A DNA stretch of 64,000 nucleotides, taken from NCBI RefSeq assembly GCF_900111775.1, contig NZ_FOJJ01000037.1:62001-126000 (forward strand), written 5' to 3'. The stretch is from Desulfuromonas acetexigens (GTDB lineage Bacteria > Desulfobacterota > Desulfuromonadia > Desulfuromonadales > Trichloromonadaceae). Shown one piece after another: positions 8,880 to 18,521 of the stretch. The position numbers and the translations under genes are program-made. Positions within the stretch are counted from its first letter, which is position 1. Each line of letters opens with the position of its first letter. Below the pieces are notes generated by a model. The model had not been told where the DNA came from. It saw nothing but the letters and a program-made list of their open reading frames with translations, and made no database searches.

Positions 8880-10036
8880 AGACCAACGACCCGAAAGAGA
8901 CGACCTCGGCACTGCGCATCCTGCTTGGCCGGGATGAGGAGACGACAGCCACCGACGCCCCGCTGGTTCGGGACCACGCCAATCTGAGCCGAATCATGGG
9001 CTCCGTGCTGCTGGCCCTGACCCCCTGCTTCGTCGCGGCCCTGTGGAACCTCGGCCGCCAGATGCATCTGGCCATGGCAACCGAAGAGATCGAGGCCCTC
9101 TTCGACTGGCGCGAAGCGGTCTTCCAGGGGCTCGGCATCGCTCACGATCCGGCCTCCCTGGCGGCCAATTTGCTCCTCGGTGCCCTTTATCTGCTGCCGA
9201 CCCTGCTTCTCTGCGCCTTCACCGCGCTCTTCTGGGAGGCCCTCTTCTCCCGGGCCCGGCGCCAGGCGCTGAATGCCGCCTGGCTGGTGAGCGTGACCCT
9301 GCTGGCTCTGATCCTGCCGCCGGCGCTCCCCTGGTGGCAGATCATCCTTGGCGTCTCCTTCGGCACGGTGCTGGGCAAGGAGGTCTTCGGCGGCACCGGG
9401 CGCAACTTCATCAATCCGGCCCTGGCCGCCTATGCCTTTCTCTTCTTCGCCTATCCCGCCGGTTTCGCCGCCGACAGCGCCTATATCCCCATCGACGGGG
9501 TGACCGGCGCCACCCCCCTGGCCCTGGCCGCCGCCGGCGGCTTGCCGGAGCTCGGCGCCGTCGTGACCTGGGGTCAGGCCTTCTGGGGCGCCATCCCCGG
9601 CGCTCCCGGCGAGACCTCGACGGCGGCCTGCCTGCTCGGCGCCGCGATCCTGCTGGCTGCGGGCGTGGCGAGTTGGCGGATCATGCTCGCCGGACTGCTC
9701 GGCGCCTTCACCCTGGCGAGCCTGCTGACGCTTCTCGGGGGGGACGGCAACCCCATGCTCGGCCTCCCTTTCCACTGGCATCTGGTGCTCGGCAGCCTCG
9801 CTTTCGGCTTGGTCTTCATGGCCACCGACCCGGTCTCCTCGGCTCTCACCCGCACCGGTCAATGGTGGTACGGCTTGCTGATTGGCGGCATGATCATTCT
9901 GGTGCGAGTTTTCAATCCCCTCTTCGCCGAAGGGACGATGCTCGCCATTCTTTTCGGCAACATCTTCGCGCCGGTGATCGACCGCTTCGTGCTCCTCGCC
10001 CACATCCGGCAAAGGAAGTCCCGTCATGGCCAATGA
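8876..10036 (+). CDS. nqrB: Na+-NQR subunit B, FMN-bearing membrane subunit
   Basis: A 386-residue polytopic membrane subunit. In this family it carries covalent FMN, riboflavin and part of the sodium channel. The flavin attachment motif DGVTGATPLA is present, with the acceptor Thr at residue 213. The conserved stretch FGGTGRNFINPALAAYAF is intact. It is somewhat shorter than the roughly 415-residue Vibrio protein, mostly in the N-terminal and loop regions. Attachment of FMN needs an ApbE flavin transferase, and no apbE lies in this window. It overlaps nqrC by 11 bases. Confidence 0.95.
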   Translation: MKTNDPKETTSALRILLGRDEETTATDAPLVRDHANLSRIMGSVLLALTPCFVAALWNLGRQMHLAMATEEIEALFDWREAVFQGLGIAHDPASLAANLLLGALYLLPTLLLCAFTALFWEALFSRARRQALNAAWLVSVTLLALILPPALPWWQIILGVSFGTVLGKEVFGGTGRNFINPALAAYAFLFFAYPAGFAADSAYIPIDGVTGATPLALAAAGGLPELGAVVTWGQAFWGAIPGAPGETSTAACLLGAAILLAAGVASWRIMLAGLLGAFTLASLLTLLGGDGNPMLGLPFHWHLVLGSLAFGLVFMATDPVSSALTRTGQWWYGLLIGGMIILVRVFNPLFAEGTMLAILFGNIFAPVIDRFVLLAHIRQRKSRHGQ

Positions 10037-10802
10037 TTCCGTCGGCCGCACCCTGCTGGTCGCCTTTCTCGTCTGTTTCGTCTGTTCGCTGCTCGTTTCG
10101 GCGGCGGCCATGGGCTTGCGCACGATCAAGGAGCGGGACGCCCGCCTCAACACCTACCGCCAGGTCCTCGCCGTCGCTGGGCTACTCGACGACGACCCGG
10201 AAGCCGTCTGGAATGCCCGGGTCGAGGTGAAGCTGGTGGAACTGGAGGACGGCCGCTACCGGGAGGAGCTCGATCCCTGGAGTTTCAATCCCCGGCGCGC
10301 CGCCGCCGACCCCAAGCGGAACTATCGCATCCCCGCCGAACTCGATCTGGCCGAGATCAAGACCCGGGCGCGTCAGGCGCAGGTCTATCTCATCCGCGAC
10401 GGGGAAGCATTGAGCCAGGTGATTCTGCCGGTCCACGGCAAGGGGCTCTGGTCGACCCTCTACGGCTATCTGTCCCTCGCCCCCGACCTGACGACGGTGA
10501 AAGGTTTCGGCTTCTACGAACACGGGGAAACTCCCGGCCTCGGCGGTGAGGTGGACAATCCCGCGTGGCAGGCCCAGTGGCCCGGCAAAGAGGTGCGCGA
10601 CGCCCAGGGCCGACCGGTCATCGAAGTCCTCAAGGGCAAGGTCGAAGCGACAGACCCCCTGGCCCGCCACCGTATCGACGGACTTTCCGGCGCTACCATC
10701 ACTTCGCGCGGGGTAACCAACTTGCTGCGCTACTGGCTCGGCGAGGACGGTTTCGGTCCCTATCTGCGCCGACTGGCCGAAGAGGGAGGCACTCATGGCT
10801 AA
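10026..10802 (+). CDS. nqrC: Na+-NQR subunit C, periplasmic FMN-binding subunit
   Basis: A 258-residue subunit with one N-terminal membrane helix (about residues 8-30) and a periplasmic FMN-binding domain. The covalent flavin motif SGATITS is present with the acceptor Thr at about residue 224. [17 protein letters not shown] is the family's flavin-contact region. It passes electrons onward within NQR in the sodium-coupled chain. It overlaps nqrB at its start and nqrD by eight bases at its end. Confidence 0.95.
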   Translation: MANDSVGRTLLVAFLVCFVCSLLVSAAAMGLRTIKERDARLNTYRQVLAVAGLLDDDPEAVWNARVEVKLVELEDGRYREELDPWSFNPRRAAADPKRNYRIPAELDLAEIKTRARQAQVYLIRDGEALSQVILPVHGKGLWSTLYGYLSLAPDLTTVKGFGFYEHGETPGLGGEVDNPAWQAQWPGKEVRDAQGRPVIEVLKGKVEATDPLARHRIDGLSGATITSRGVTNLLRYWLGEDGFGPYLRRLAEEGGTHG

Positions 10803-11415
10803 ACTCAAGGAGACCCTTTTTCGCCCCCTCTTCGACAACAACCCCATCGCCCTGCAGATTCTCGGCATCTGCTCGGCCCTGGCGGTCACCGGCCGGATGG
10901 AGACGGCCCTGGTCATGTCGTTGGCAGTCATTTGCGTCGTCTCCCTGTCGAGCGCCATCATCAGCCTGATCCGCCGGCAGATCCCCGACAGCATCCGCAT
11001 CATCGTACAGATGACCATCATCGCCTCGCTGGTCATCATCGTCGACCAGACGATTCAGGCCTTTCTCCCCGACCTCAGCCGCAAGCTCTCGGTCTTCGTC
11101 GGCCTGATCATCACCAACTGCATCGTCCTCGGCCGCGCCGAGGCCTTCGCCATGAAACATTCGCCCGGCGCCGCCTTTCTCGACGGCCTCGGTAACGGCC
11201 TCGGCTACAGTCTGGTGCTGCTCGTCGTCGCCAGCCTGCGCGAGATCTTCGGCGCCGGCACCTGGTTCGGCCTGACCGTGCTTAAAACCGCCCAGAGCGG
11301 CGGCTGGTACGTTCCGAACGGGCTGATGCTGCTGCCGCCAAGCGCCTTTTTCATCATCGGCCTGCTGATATGGGCGCTGCGCACGTGGAAACCGGAACAG
11401 GTGGAGAAGGACTGA
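10795..11415 (+). CDS. nqrD: Na+-NQR subunit D
   Basis: A 206-residue integral membrane subunit with about six helices, homologous to NqrE and to RnfE. The cysteines that in the Vibrio enzyme form the membrane iron centre between D and E are present: [10 protein letters not shown] in the first helix, and [13 protein letters not shown] in the repeat. It starts inside the end of nqrC and stops four bases before nqrE. Confidence 0.95.
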   Translation: MAKLKETLFRPLFDNNPIALQILGICSALAVTGRMETALVMSLAVICVVSLSSAIISLIRRQIPDSIRIIVQMTIIASLVIIVDQTIQAFLPDLSRKLSVFVGLIITNCIVLGRAEAFAMKHSPGAAFLDGLGNGLGYSLVLLVVASLREIFGAGTWFGLTVLKTAQSGGWYVPNGLMLLPPSAFFIIGLLIWALRTWKPEQVEKD

Positions 11416-11419
11416 CGCC

Positions 11420-12031
11420 ATGCTCGAAAACTATCTCGACATCTTCATCCGCGCGGTCTTTATCGAGAATATGGCTCTTGCCTTCTTCCTCGGGATGTGC
11501 ACCTTTCTCGCCGTCTCGAAGAAGGTGGAGACGGCCGCCGGATTGGGGCTGGCGGTCATCGCCGTGCAAACCATCACGGTGCCGGTCAACAGCCTCATCT
11601 ACCGCTACCTGCTGCGCGAGGGGGGGCTGGCCTGGGCCGGGCTGGAAGGGGTCGACCTGACCTTTCTCGGACTGATCTGTTACATCGGCGTTATCGCTGC
11701 CATCGTGCAGATTCTCGAACTCTTTCTCGACAAGCACATGCCCCGGCTCTACGCCGCCCTCGGCATCTTTCTGCCGCTAATCACCGTCAACTGCATGATT
11801 CTCGGCGGTTCGCTCTTCATGGTCGAGCGCAACTACAACTTCGGCGAGAGTCTGGTCTTTGGTTTCGGCAGCGGCACCGGCTGGGCACTGGCCATCGTCG
11901 GCCTCGCCGGCATCCGCGAAAAGCTCAAATACAGTCGGATTCCTGACGGCTTGCGCGGCCTGGGGATCACCTTCATCGTCGCCGGCCTCATGTCCCTGGC
12001 CTTCATGGCCTTTTCCGGCATCAAACTGTGA
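11420..12031 (+). CDS. nqrE: Na+-NQR subunit E
   Basis: A 203-residue membrane subunit, the inverted-topology partner of NqrD. The start [20 protein letters not shown] is characteristic. Two conserved cysteines ([10 protein letters not shown] and TVNCMILGG) complete the intramembrane iron site. Electrons from the NqrF iron-sulfur cluster pass through this centre to NqrC flavin. It is four bases downstream of nqrD. Confidence 0.95.
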   Translation: MLENYLDIFIRAVFIENMALAFFLGMCTFLAVSKKVETAAGLGLAVIAVQTITVPVNSLIYRYLLREGGLAWAGLEGVDLTFLGLICYIGVIAAIVQILELFLDKHMPRLYAALGIFLPLITVNCMILGGSLFMVERNYNFGESLVFGFGSGTGWALAIVGLAGIREKLKYSRIPDGLRGLGITFIVAGLMSLAFMAFSGIKL

Positions 12032-12068
12032 GGCGCACGGCGCCCACCGGCACCAAGGCAATGGCGTT

Positions 12069-13295
12069 ATGACCGAAATCATTCTCGGCGTTTCTCTCTT
12101 CACCGGCATCATCCTGCTGCTGGTCGTCCTGATTCTGGTGGCGCGGGCCTTTCTCGCCCCGCGCGGCCAGGTCACGCTGACCATCAACGACGATCCGGGC
12201 AAATCCCTGACGGTCAAGCCGGGGGGCAAACTGCTCACCACCCTCGGTGCCAACGGCATCTTCATCCCCTCGGCCTGCGGCGGCGGCGGAACCTGCGGCC
12301 AGTGCCGGGTCAAGGTCCTCGCCGGCGGTGGCGCCATCCTTCCCACCGAAACCGGCCACATCAACCGTCGCGACGCCCGGGAAGGGACGCGCCTCGCCTG
12401 CCAGGTGGGAGTCAAGCAGGACCTGCGTCTGATCCTTCCGGCGGAAATCTTCGATATCCGCAAATGGTCGTGCACGGTGCGCTCCAACCGCAACGTCGCC
12501 TCCTTCATCAAGGAGCTGGTGCTGGAACTCCCGCCCGGCGAAGACGTGAATTTCCGTGCCGGCGGCTATATCCAGATCGAGGCGCCGCCCCACGAACTCG
12601 CCTACCGCGACTTCGACATCGACGAACGCTTCCGCCCTGAGTGGGACCGCTTCGACCTCTGGCAGTACCGTTCCACGGTCAAGGAACCGATCCAGCGAGC
12701 CTATTCCATGGCTAACTATCCCGAGGAAAAAGGGGTCATCATGCTCAACGTGCGCATCGCCAGTCCGCCGCCGCGCCATCCCGAGGTGCCGCCGGGGCAG
12801 ATGTCCTCCTACATCTTCAACCTCAAGCCGGGGGATCAGGTCACCATCTCCGGCCCCTACGGCGACTTCTTCGCCAAGGAGACGGACAAGGAAATGATCT
12901 TCATCGGCGGCGGCGCCGGCATGGCGCCGTTGCGCTCGCACATCTTCGATCAGCTGCTGCGCCTCGAGAGCACTCGGAAAATTTCCTTCTGGTACGGCGC
13001 CCGCAGCCTGCCGGAGCTCTTCTATGCCGAAGAATTCGAAAAACTCGCGGCCGAGCACGATAATTTCAGCTGGCACGTGGCCCTCTCCGAACCCCTGCCC
13101 GAGGACCAGTGGGACGGTCCCACCGGCTTTATCCACAACGTCCTGTACGAACGGTACCTCAAGGATCACCCGGCGCCGGAAGAGTGCGAATACTACCTGT
13201 GCGGTCCGCCCATGTTCCTCCTTTCCACCCGGGATATGCTGGAAAACCTCGGCGTGGAGGGGGAAAACATCCTCTATGACGATTTCGGCATGTAG
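12069..13295 (+). CDS. nqrF: Na+-NQR subunit F, NADH dehydrogenase
   Basis: The 408-residue entry subunit, oxidising NADH. It has an N-terminal membrane helix (residues 3-27), a plant-type 2Fe-2S ferredoxin domain, then ferredoxin-NADP-reductase-type FAD and NADH domains. The cluster ligands fall at Cys70, Cys76, Cys79 and Cys111. The FAD motif [10 protein letters not shown], nucleotide-binding [12 protein letters not shown] and the terminal CGPPMF are intact. The start at 12069 gives the usual length; an open frame reaching back into nqrE is rejected because it would remove the membrane start. It lies 37 bases downstream of nqrE. Confidence 0.95.
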   Translation: MTEIILGVSLFTGIILLLVVLILVARAFLAPRGQVTLTINDDPGKSLTVKPGGKLLTTLGANGIFIPSACGGGGTCGQCRVKVLAGGGAILPTETGHINRRDAREGTRLACQVGVKQDLRLILPAEIFDIRKWSCTVRSNRNVASFIKELVLELPPGEDVNFRAGGYIQIEAPPHELAYRDFDIDERFRPEWDRFDLWQYRSTVKEPIQRAYSMANYPEEKGVIMLNVRIASPPPRHPEVPPGQMSSYIFNLKPGDQVTISGPYGDFFAKETDKEMIFIGGGAGMAPLRSHIFDQLLRLESTRKISFWYGARSLPELFYAEEFEKLAAEHDNFSWHVALSEPLPEDQWDGPTGFIHNVLYERYLKDHPAPEECEYYLCGPPMFLLSTRDMLENLGVEGENILYDDFGM

Positions 13296-13297
13296 CC

Positions 13298-13477
13298 ATG
13301 AAGATCTTTTTCCTCAGCCTGATCCTCTTTCTGCTCAGCTTCGCCGGCCTCGCCGCCGGGCTGCTGCTCGGTCGCCGCGAGCCGCGCCGCACCTGCGGCG
13401 GCGGCAAGGAGAGTTGCAGCTGTGCCTCGGCCGGGGAAGGGCCGGCGCGTTGCCCCGACGCCCCGCGCCATTCTTGA
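13298..13477 (+). CDS. nqrM: Na+-NQR maturation factor NqrM (DUF539-like)
   Basis: A 59-residue membrane peptide that starts two bases after the nqrF stop. It has one hydrophobic helix (KIFFLSLILFLLSFAGLAAG), then LLGRREPRRTCGGGKESCSC and a further Cys. Its small size, helix plus cysteine-rich tail and position directly after nqrF match NqrM, which helps deliver iron to the NqrD/NqrE site in Vibrio and is needed for assembly. The assignment rests on position and pattern, as only the CGG-type cysteine motif can be compared. There is no terminator right after it. Confidence 0.8.
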   Translation: MKIFFLSLILFLLSFAGLAAGLLLGRREPRRTCGGGKESCSCASAGEGPARCPDAPRHS

Positions 13478-13512
13478 ATCCCGTTAAGTAGTCTTTGGGC
13501 CAGAATCGGCTG

Positions 13513-13542
13513 TTGACAGCGCCCCTCCTCTTCCCATAGACT
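13513..13542 (+). promoter_or_regulatory. Promoter for the GEMM riboswitch transcript
   Basis: TTGACA (13513-13518) and TAGACT (13537-13542) are separated by 18 bases. Initiation would fall near 13549-13551, exactly where the aptamer begins. This agreement supports the call. Confidence 0.6.
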
Positions 13543-13545
13543 TAA

Positions 13546-13633
13546 TCCATCGACGAATGGGCAAACCCGGGGCAACCCGGCGACGCAAAACCACGGGTCC
13601 GAACGTTTCGGATGGCCGGGTTACCGAATCGAA
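13546..13633 (+). promoter_or_regulatory. GEMM-I riboswitch aptamer (cyclic dinucleotide sensor)
   Basis: The aptamer core is clear: GGGCAAACC (13559-13567); a P1b hairpin CCGGG-GCAA-CCCGG with a GNRA tetraloop (13567-13580); GACGCAAAACC (13582-13592); a second hairpin TCCGAA/TTCGGA (13598-13612); and closing CCGGGTTACCGA (13616-13627). These match the GEMM-I consensus, as in the Vibrio Vc2 aptamer. The base I align with Vc2 G20, which separates c-di-GMP from cGAMP sensors, appears to be G. That favours c-di-GMP, but ligand preference is inference. It precedes an intrinsic terminator and a small gene. Confidence 0.87.
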
Positions 13634-13647
13634 CGGGCAACCACCCC

Positions 13648-13680
13648 ACCCGCCTTCGTCGATTCGCAGGCGGGTTTTTT
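13648..13680 (+). terminator. Riboswitch-controlled intrinsic terminator (expression platform)
   Basis: Stem ACCCGCC (13648-13654) pairs with GGCGGGT (13669-13675), followed by six Ts. The loop carries TTCGTCGATTCG, which is complementary to both flanks of the aptamer. It lies between aptamer and gene, so ligand binding probably decides whether transcription reaches the gene. Confidence 0.85.
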
Positions 13681-13715
13681 CGTGGGAAGGGCCCGCGCAC
13701 TTGAAGGAGGTCACC

Positions 13716-13913
13716 ATGAACGTGAATGGCGCAGCAAACGCAACGGCCGGTCTTTCCATCCTGAAAAAGGCCAACGAACAACCGAAGGTCGCCCTCGAAG
13801 TCATGCAGAAATCCATGCAAGGCATCGAGCAGGCTCAATCCCCGCGGAAAAACCAGGATTCCAGCTTGGCCGAAATGACCGGCAAGGGAAAGCTCATCAA
13901 CGTCAAAGCCTGA
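13716..13913 (+). CDS. Small riboswitch-controlled protein, possibly YjfB-like putative motility protein
   Basis: A 65-residue protein starting MNVNGAANATAGLSILKKAN, with a perfect GGAGGT ribosome site seven bases upstream. It has no signal peptide or membrane helix; residues 10-45 look helical and the tail is polar. The start and the amphipathic helix recall YjfB-family putative motility proteins, a weak assignment. Control by a cyclic dinucleotide riboswitch would fit a motility or surface-attachment role. It is monocistronic, with its own promoter, riboswitch and terminator. The function is unknown. Confidence 0.75.
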   Translation: MNVNGAANATAGLSILKKANEQPKVALEVMQKSMQGIEQAQSPRKNQDSSLAEMTGKGKLINVKA

Positions 13914-13930
13914 TTTCTCTTGCCCATTAC

Positions 13931-13976
13931 GTAAAAAAAGACCCCGTTTCCGACTGGAGACGGGGTCTTTTTTTAT
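13931..13976. terminator. Bidirectional intrinsic terminator
   Basis: AGACCCCGT (13939-13947) pairs with ACGGGGTCT (13960-13968), flanked by A7 and T7. It serves both the riboswitch gene on plus and the polyamine operon on minus. Confidence 0.9.
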
Positions 13977-13995
13977 CAAAGGATGAGCGGATCGC

Positions 13996-15150
<1,155 letters not shown>

Positions 15151-15169
15151 AGACACAGCTCGTGCTTTC

Positions 15170-15577
15170 TCAGGGGTGGATTCCCGGCGGCAGCAACCCC
15201 AGGATAAAATCGTAAAGAGCGCGGGCAGCGGCAAAAGCATCCCGAAACTCCTCGGGTTCCGGCTCGACAAAGAGACCGGGATAGCGATATTCCACGGCCA
15301 GCGGCGTCAAAAGTCGGGCTGCTTCGACATAGTCCGCGAACCGACCGTCGATATTCGCCGTTTGTCCAATCAGCAATTCGAGGTCGTGGGATTTTTCGAA
15401 GCGAACATCGTGGTAAAGAAGAAATCCTTTCAAAGCCTTTTCCGCCGCCTGCTGACAATGGTACGCCGCCGTATCCAGAAGGGGCGTTGCCGCCTCGGCC
15501 AACTCCCGGGCCGAAAGCAAATCGCGGCTCGCTTTAATCAACCAACTTCTGGTCAATTCGGCTTTAGTGTCGTTCAT
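15170..15577 (-). CDS. HEPN-domain protein, partner of an MNT nucleotidyltransferase (pair 1)
   Basis: A 135-residue helical HEPN protein (PF05168-like pattern). AAYHCQQAAEKALKGFLLYH is the conserved helix, and VRFEKSHDLELL carries the R-x4-H motif that forms the ribonuclease site in active HEPN proteins. The position after His is Asp-Leu, not the x-Tyr of HepT toxins, so regulation by Tyr AMPylation, as described for HepT/MntA, is not expected. The start ATG at 15577 overlaps the MNT stop by 14 bases. It lies between the two polyamine enzymes on the same strand. Toxicity is unproven. Confidence 0.85.
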   Translation of the reverse strand: MNDTKAELTRSWLIKASRDLLSARELAEAATPLLDTAAYHCQQAAEKALKGFLLYHDVRFEKSHDLELLIGQTANIDGRFADYVEAARLLTPLAVEYRYPGLFVEPEPEEFRDAFAAARALYDFILGLLPPGIHP

Positions 15578-15890
15578 ACAAAACCCGGCCCTTTTCAAAT
15601 ACCTGACTTTCAAGGGAGGCATACACGTCGCGAAATTTCTCCGCCTCGGCGCGGGTCCGAACCAGCACGTCCTTGGCGACTTGCAGCCCGCTCAAACAGG
15701 CCAACGCTCGACGAGCTCTCTGCAAGGGCCGCTCGCTGCTCTCCGACACGATCACATAGAGATCGACGTCGCTTCCCTCATCCGGGCGGCCCCAGGCGCG
15801 GGAACCAAAGAGAATCACCTGTTCCGGCGCGAAGGTGCGGACCAGCCGGTCAGTCATCTCTTGCAGCAATGTGTCATCAACCTTGGTCAT
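15564..15890 (-). CDS. MNT-type minimal nucleotidyltransferase (pair 1)
   Basis: A 108-residue nucleotidyltransferase-fold protein. The signature GS-x10-DxD is intact (GSRAWGRPDEGSDVD), so catalysis is plausible. MNT proteins pair with HEPN proteins; in the MntA/HepT system MNT is an antitoxin that adds AMP to the toxin. The C-terminus VLYERH overlaps the HEPN start. It begins 44 bases after the carboxynorspermidine synthase stop, so it is read in the polyamine operon unless it has its own promoter, which I could not identify. Confidence 0.88.
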   Translation of the reverse strand: MTKVDDTLLQEMTDRLVRTFAPEQVILFGSRAWGRPDEGSDVDLYVIVSESSERPLQRARRALACLSGLQVAKDVLVRTRAEAEKFRDVYASLESQVFEKGRVLYERH

Positions 15891-15934
15891 TTACTCATCC
15901 TTAAAGAACAAAATCCGAAAACCTCCATATCCGC

Positions 15935-17131
15935 CTACAGCTCCGGCCAGTCGCCGCCGTCGACGACTACCGTCGGCAGGCCCATGGGGCCGAGTTCCGC
16001 CAGGAACGGCTCGGGATCGAACTGTTCCATGTTCCAGACCCCCGGGGCGTGCCATTTGCCGGTGAGCATCATGATGGCGCCGACCACCGCCGGTACGCCG
16101 GTGGTGTAGCTGATCGCCTGGGATTTGACCTCGCGGTAGCAGGCCTCGTGGTCGCAGAGGTTATAGATGTAGACCTGCTTGCGCTTGCCGTCCTTGAGGC
16201 CCCGGGCGATGACGCCGATGCAGGTTTTGCCCTTGGTCAGCGGCCCGAGGCTGCCGGGATCGGGGAGGAGAGCCTTCAGGAACTGAATCGGCACGATCTT
16301 CTGCCCCTGGAATTCGACCTCGTCGATGCGGGTCATACCGACATTCTGCAGCACCTCCAGGTGCTTCAGATAGTTGTCCGAGAAGGTCATCCAGAACTGG
16401 GCCTTCTTGATGGTCGGGATATGCTTGACGATCGACTCCATCTCCTCGTGGTAGAGGCGGTAGACGTTCATCGGCCCGATGCCGTCGGGGAAATCGAAAA
16501 CCCGCTTGGTCGAGAGGGCCGGGGTTTCCACGAACCGGCCGTTCTCCCAGTGGCGGCAGGCGGCGGTCACTTCGCGGATGTTGATCTCCGGGTTGAAGTT
16601 GGTGGCGAAGGGCTGGCCGTGGCTGCCGGCGTTGGCGTCGATGATGTCGAGCTCCTGTACCTCGTCCAGGTACTTCTTCGCCGCCAGGGCGGTGTAGACG
16701 TTGGTGACGCCGGGGTCGAAGCCCGAGCCGAGCAGGGCCATGAGCCCGGCCTGCTTGAATTTATCCTGATAGGCCCACTGCCAGGAGTACTCGAACTTGG
16801 CGGTATCGAGCGGCTCGTAGTTGGCGGTGTCGAGGTAATCGACGCCGGTCGCCAGACAGGCATCCATGATATGCAGATCCTGGTAGGGCAAGGCCACGTT
16901 GATGACCAGTTTCGGCTGCACCTTCCGGATCAGCGCCGTCAATTCCGGCACGTTGTCGGCGTCGACCTGGGCGGTGGCGATCGGCGTGGAGATCTGCGCG
17001 GCGATGGCGTCGCACTTGGCTTTGGTGCGCGAGGCCAGGGTGATTTCGCTGAAGATATCGCGCCGCTGGGCGCATTTATGGGTAACGACCTGGCCGACCC
17101 CGCCGGCGCCGATAATCAGAACCTTGTTCAT
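15935..17131 (-). CDS. Carboxynorspermidine/carboxyspermidine synthase (saccharopine dehydrogenase family)
   Basis: A 398-residue NAD(P)H-dependent enzyme. It joins aspartate semialdehyde to a diamine (putrescine or diaminopropane) by reductive condensation to give carboxy(nor)spermidine, the substrate of NspC. The Rossmann motif VLIIGAGGVGQVV is at the N-terminus, with TGVDYLDTANYEPLDTAKFE and LGSGFDPGVTNVY typical of the family. The start at 17131 has a GGAGAAGAG ribosome site. It is the first gene of the operon and is paired in function with nspC four genes on, despite the MNT/HEPN genes between. Whether spermidine or norspermidine is the product cannot be read from the sequence. Confidence 0.92.
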   Translation of the reverse strand: MNKVLIIGAGGVGQVVTHKCAQRRDIFSEITLASRTKAKCDAIAAQISTPIATAQVDADNVPELTALIRKVQPKLVINVALPYQDLHIMDACLATGVDYLDTANYEPLDTAKFEYSWQWAYQDKFKQAGLMALLGSGFDPGVTNVYTALAAKKYLDEVQELDIIDANAGSHGQPFATNFNPEINIREVTAACRHWENGRFVETPALSTKRVFDFPDGIGPMNVYRLYHEEMESIVKHIPTIKKAQFWMTFSDNYLKHLEVLQNVGMTRIDEVEFQGQKIVPIQFLKALLPDPGSLGPLTKGKTCIGVIARGLKDGKRKQVYIYNLCDHEACYREVKSQAISYTTGVPAVVGAIMMLTGKWHAPGVWNMEQFDPEPFLAELGPMGLPTVVVDGGDWPEL

Positions 17132-17336
17132 CGCTCTTCTCCGTTCGTCAAGGATGGCCCGGGCGGGCAAGAAACGCCACGTCCTTCAGGCCGGATTAAA
17201 AAGTAAATGCGGATATTAACATCGTTGTCCGGCAAATAATAACAGATTTTTCCCTGGCGGCAGGGGATGGGGGAGAAACCGAGTCAATTCCCTCCGAATG
17301 CGCTAAGCTTGAGGAAACGTCCATGGAGAAACCGCC

Positions 17337-18422
17337 ATGCCCCGCTTTTTTCGCTTTCTTGAACCGACCTTTTTTGCCGGACTCATCGACGATCCCTGCC
17401 TGATAATCCGCGACCGCCCTATCCACCAGAGCATCCTCCTCGACTGCGGCGCCCTCCATCAGGTCGCCAAACGCGAGATGAAACCGATCCGCGCCATCTT
17501 CGTCAGCCACGCGCACATGGATCACTTCATGGGTTTTGACGCCTTTCTCCGCCAGGTTCACGCCAGCCCCCGCACCGTCGAGCTGTTCGGCCCTCCGGGG
17601 ATGGCCGACCGGGTGGCGGCGCGACTGGCCGGCTACGACTGGAATCTAGCCGAACCCTACTGGTGTACCCTGCTGGTGCATGAAGTCCACCCGGAACAGA
17701 TGATCTCCGCCCACTTCTCCGGCCCGGAAGCTTTCCGCCGCCACAAACTGGGCGCGACGCCTCGCCCGGGGAATCTCATCTACCGCCATAACCATCTGGA
17801 AGTGGCGGCGGAAATCCTCGATCACGGCATTCCGGTCCTCGCCTTTCGGGTCTGGGAGCGAAAAGTCTTCGCCCTGGATGGAACCAAACTGGCGGCGCTC
17901 GGCCTGGTGGCGGGGGATTGGTTGGCGGAACTGAAACGGCGCTTTTTCGCAGATTGGCCGAAAGCGCCGCCGCTGCGCATCACCCGAAGCACGGCGCAAG
18001 GTGCGCGGGAGGAAAGCGTCGCCGATGCGGAGGTCTTTTATCGGCAAATCCGAGCCACGCCAGCGATGCCGAGTATTGGCTACCTCACCGACTGGGGCTG
18101 GTCGCCGGAAAACCTGGCGAAGGTCCGGAATTTTATGGCCGGGGTCGACCTGCTGGTCGGAGAGTGCGCCTTTCTGCAGGCAGAAACCCACAAGGCCCGC
18201 GCCTCCCGCCACCTCGGCACCGCCGACTGGAATCTCCTCCTCGCCGAACTGCGCCCGCGCGCCTTTCTGCCCATGCACCTCTCCAAAACCTACCTGAGAC
18301 GCAGTCCGGAACTGTACGCGGAACTCGCGCCGCCCCCCGAAACAAAGCTGCTCACCCTCCCCGAACACCTGGCCCCCCGCCCTCTGCACGCCCACGAAGC
18401 CCGGGCGCTGTTGGGCTATTGA
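17337..18422 (+). CDS. Metallo-beta-lactamase-fold hydrolase, RNase Z-like
   Basis: A 361-residue cytoplasmic MBL-fold protein with the metal motif SHAHMDHFMGFD near residue 57. Later His and Asp ligands are likely (SIGYLTDWGW, MHLSKTYL). The first half resembles RNase Z family proteins, but the region around residues 110-230 is long and unlike the tRNA 3'-processing enzyme, so the substrate is uncertain. GGAG precedes the ATG. It is divergent from the polyamine operon and 99 bases before prmA. Confidence 0.75.
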   Translation: MPRFFRFLEPTFFAGLIDDPCLIIRDRPIHQSILLDCGALHQVAKREMKPIRAIFVSHAHMDHFMGFDAFLRQVHASPRTVELFGPPGMADRVAARLAGYDWNLAEPYWCTLLVHEVHPEQMISAHFSGPEAFRRHKLGATPRPGNLIYRHNHLEVAAEILDHGIPVLAFRVWERKVFALDGTKLAALGLVAGDWLAELKRRFFADWPKAPPLRITRSTAQGAREESVADAEVFYRQIRATPAMPSIGYLTDWGWSPENLAKVRNFMAGVDLLVGECAFLQAETHKARASRHLGTADWNLLLAELRPRAFLPMHLSKTYLRRSPELYAELAPPPETKLLTLPEHLAPRPLHAHEARALLGY

Positions 18423-18521
18423 TCGAGGATGACGACAGACAGCGGATTAGCAATCGCCAACAAGCGGTTTATTCGGCAGGATTTTATTGCCTTGCCCTGG
18501 CTTCTTTGCTAAAGAGGACGG

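Noticed and set aside
8711-10153. A 480-codon open frame antisense to nqrA/nqrB
   Set aside because: It lies opposite two well-supported nqr genes, has a biased Gly/Glu/Arg composition typical of GC-rich shadow frames, and no recognisable domain.
13546-13633. cGAMP-specific GEMM-Ib variant
   Set aside because: The base aligned with Vc2 G20 reads as G, which fits c-di-GMP; kept open because the alignment was made by eye.
15170-15890. Recent duplication of the MNT/HEPN pair at 33.3-34.0 kb
   Set aside because: The proteins share motifs and ends but differ through most of their length, so a recent copy is unlikely.
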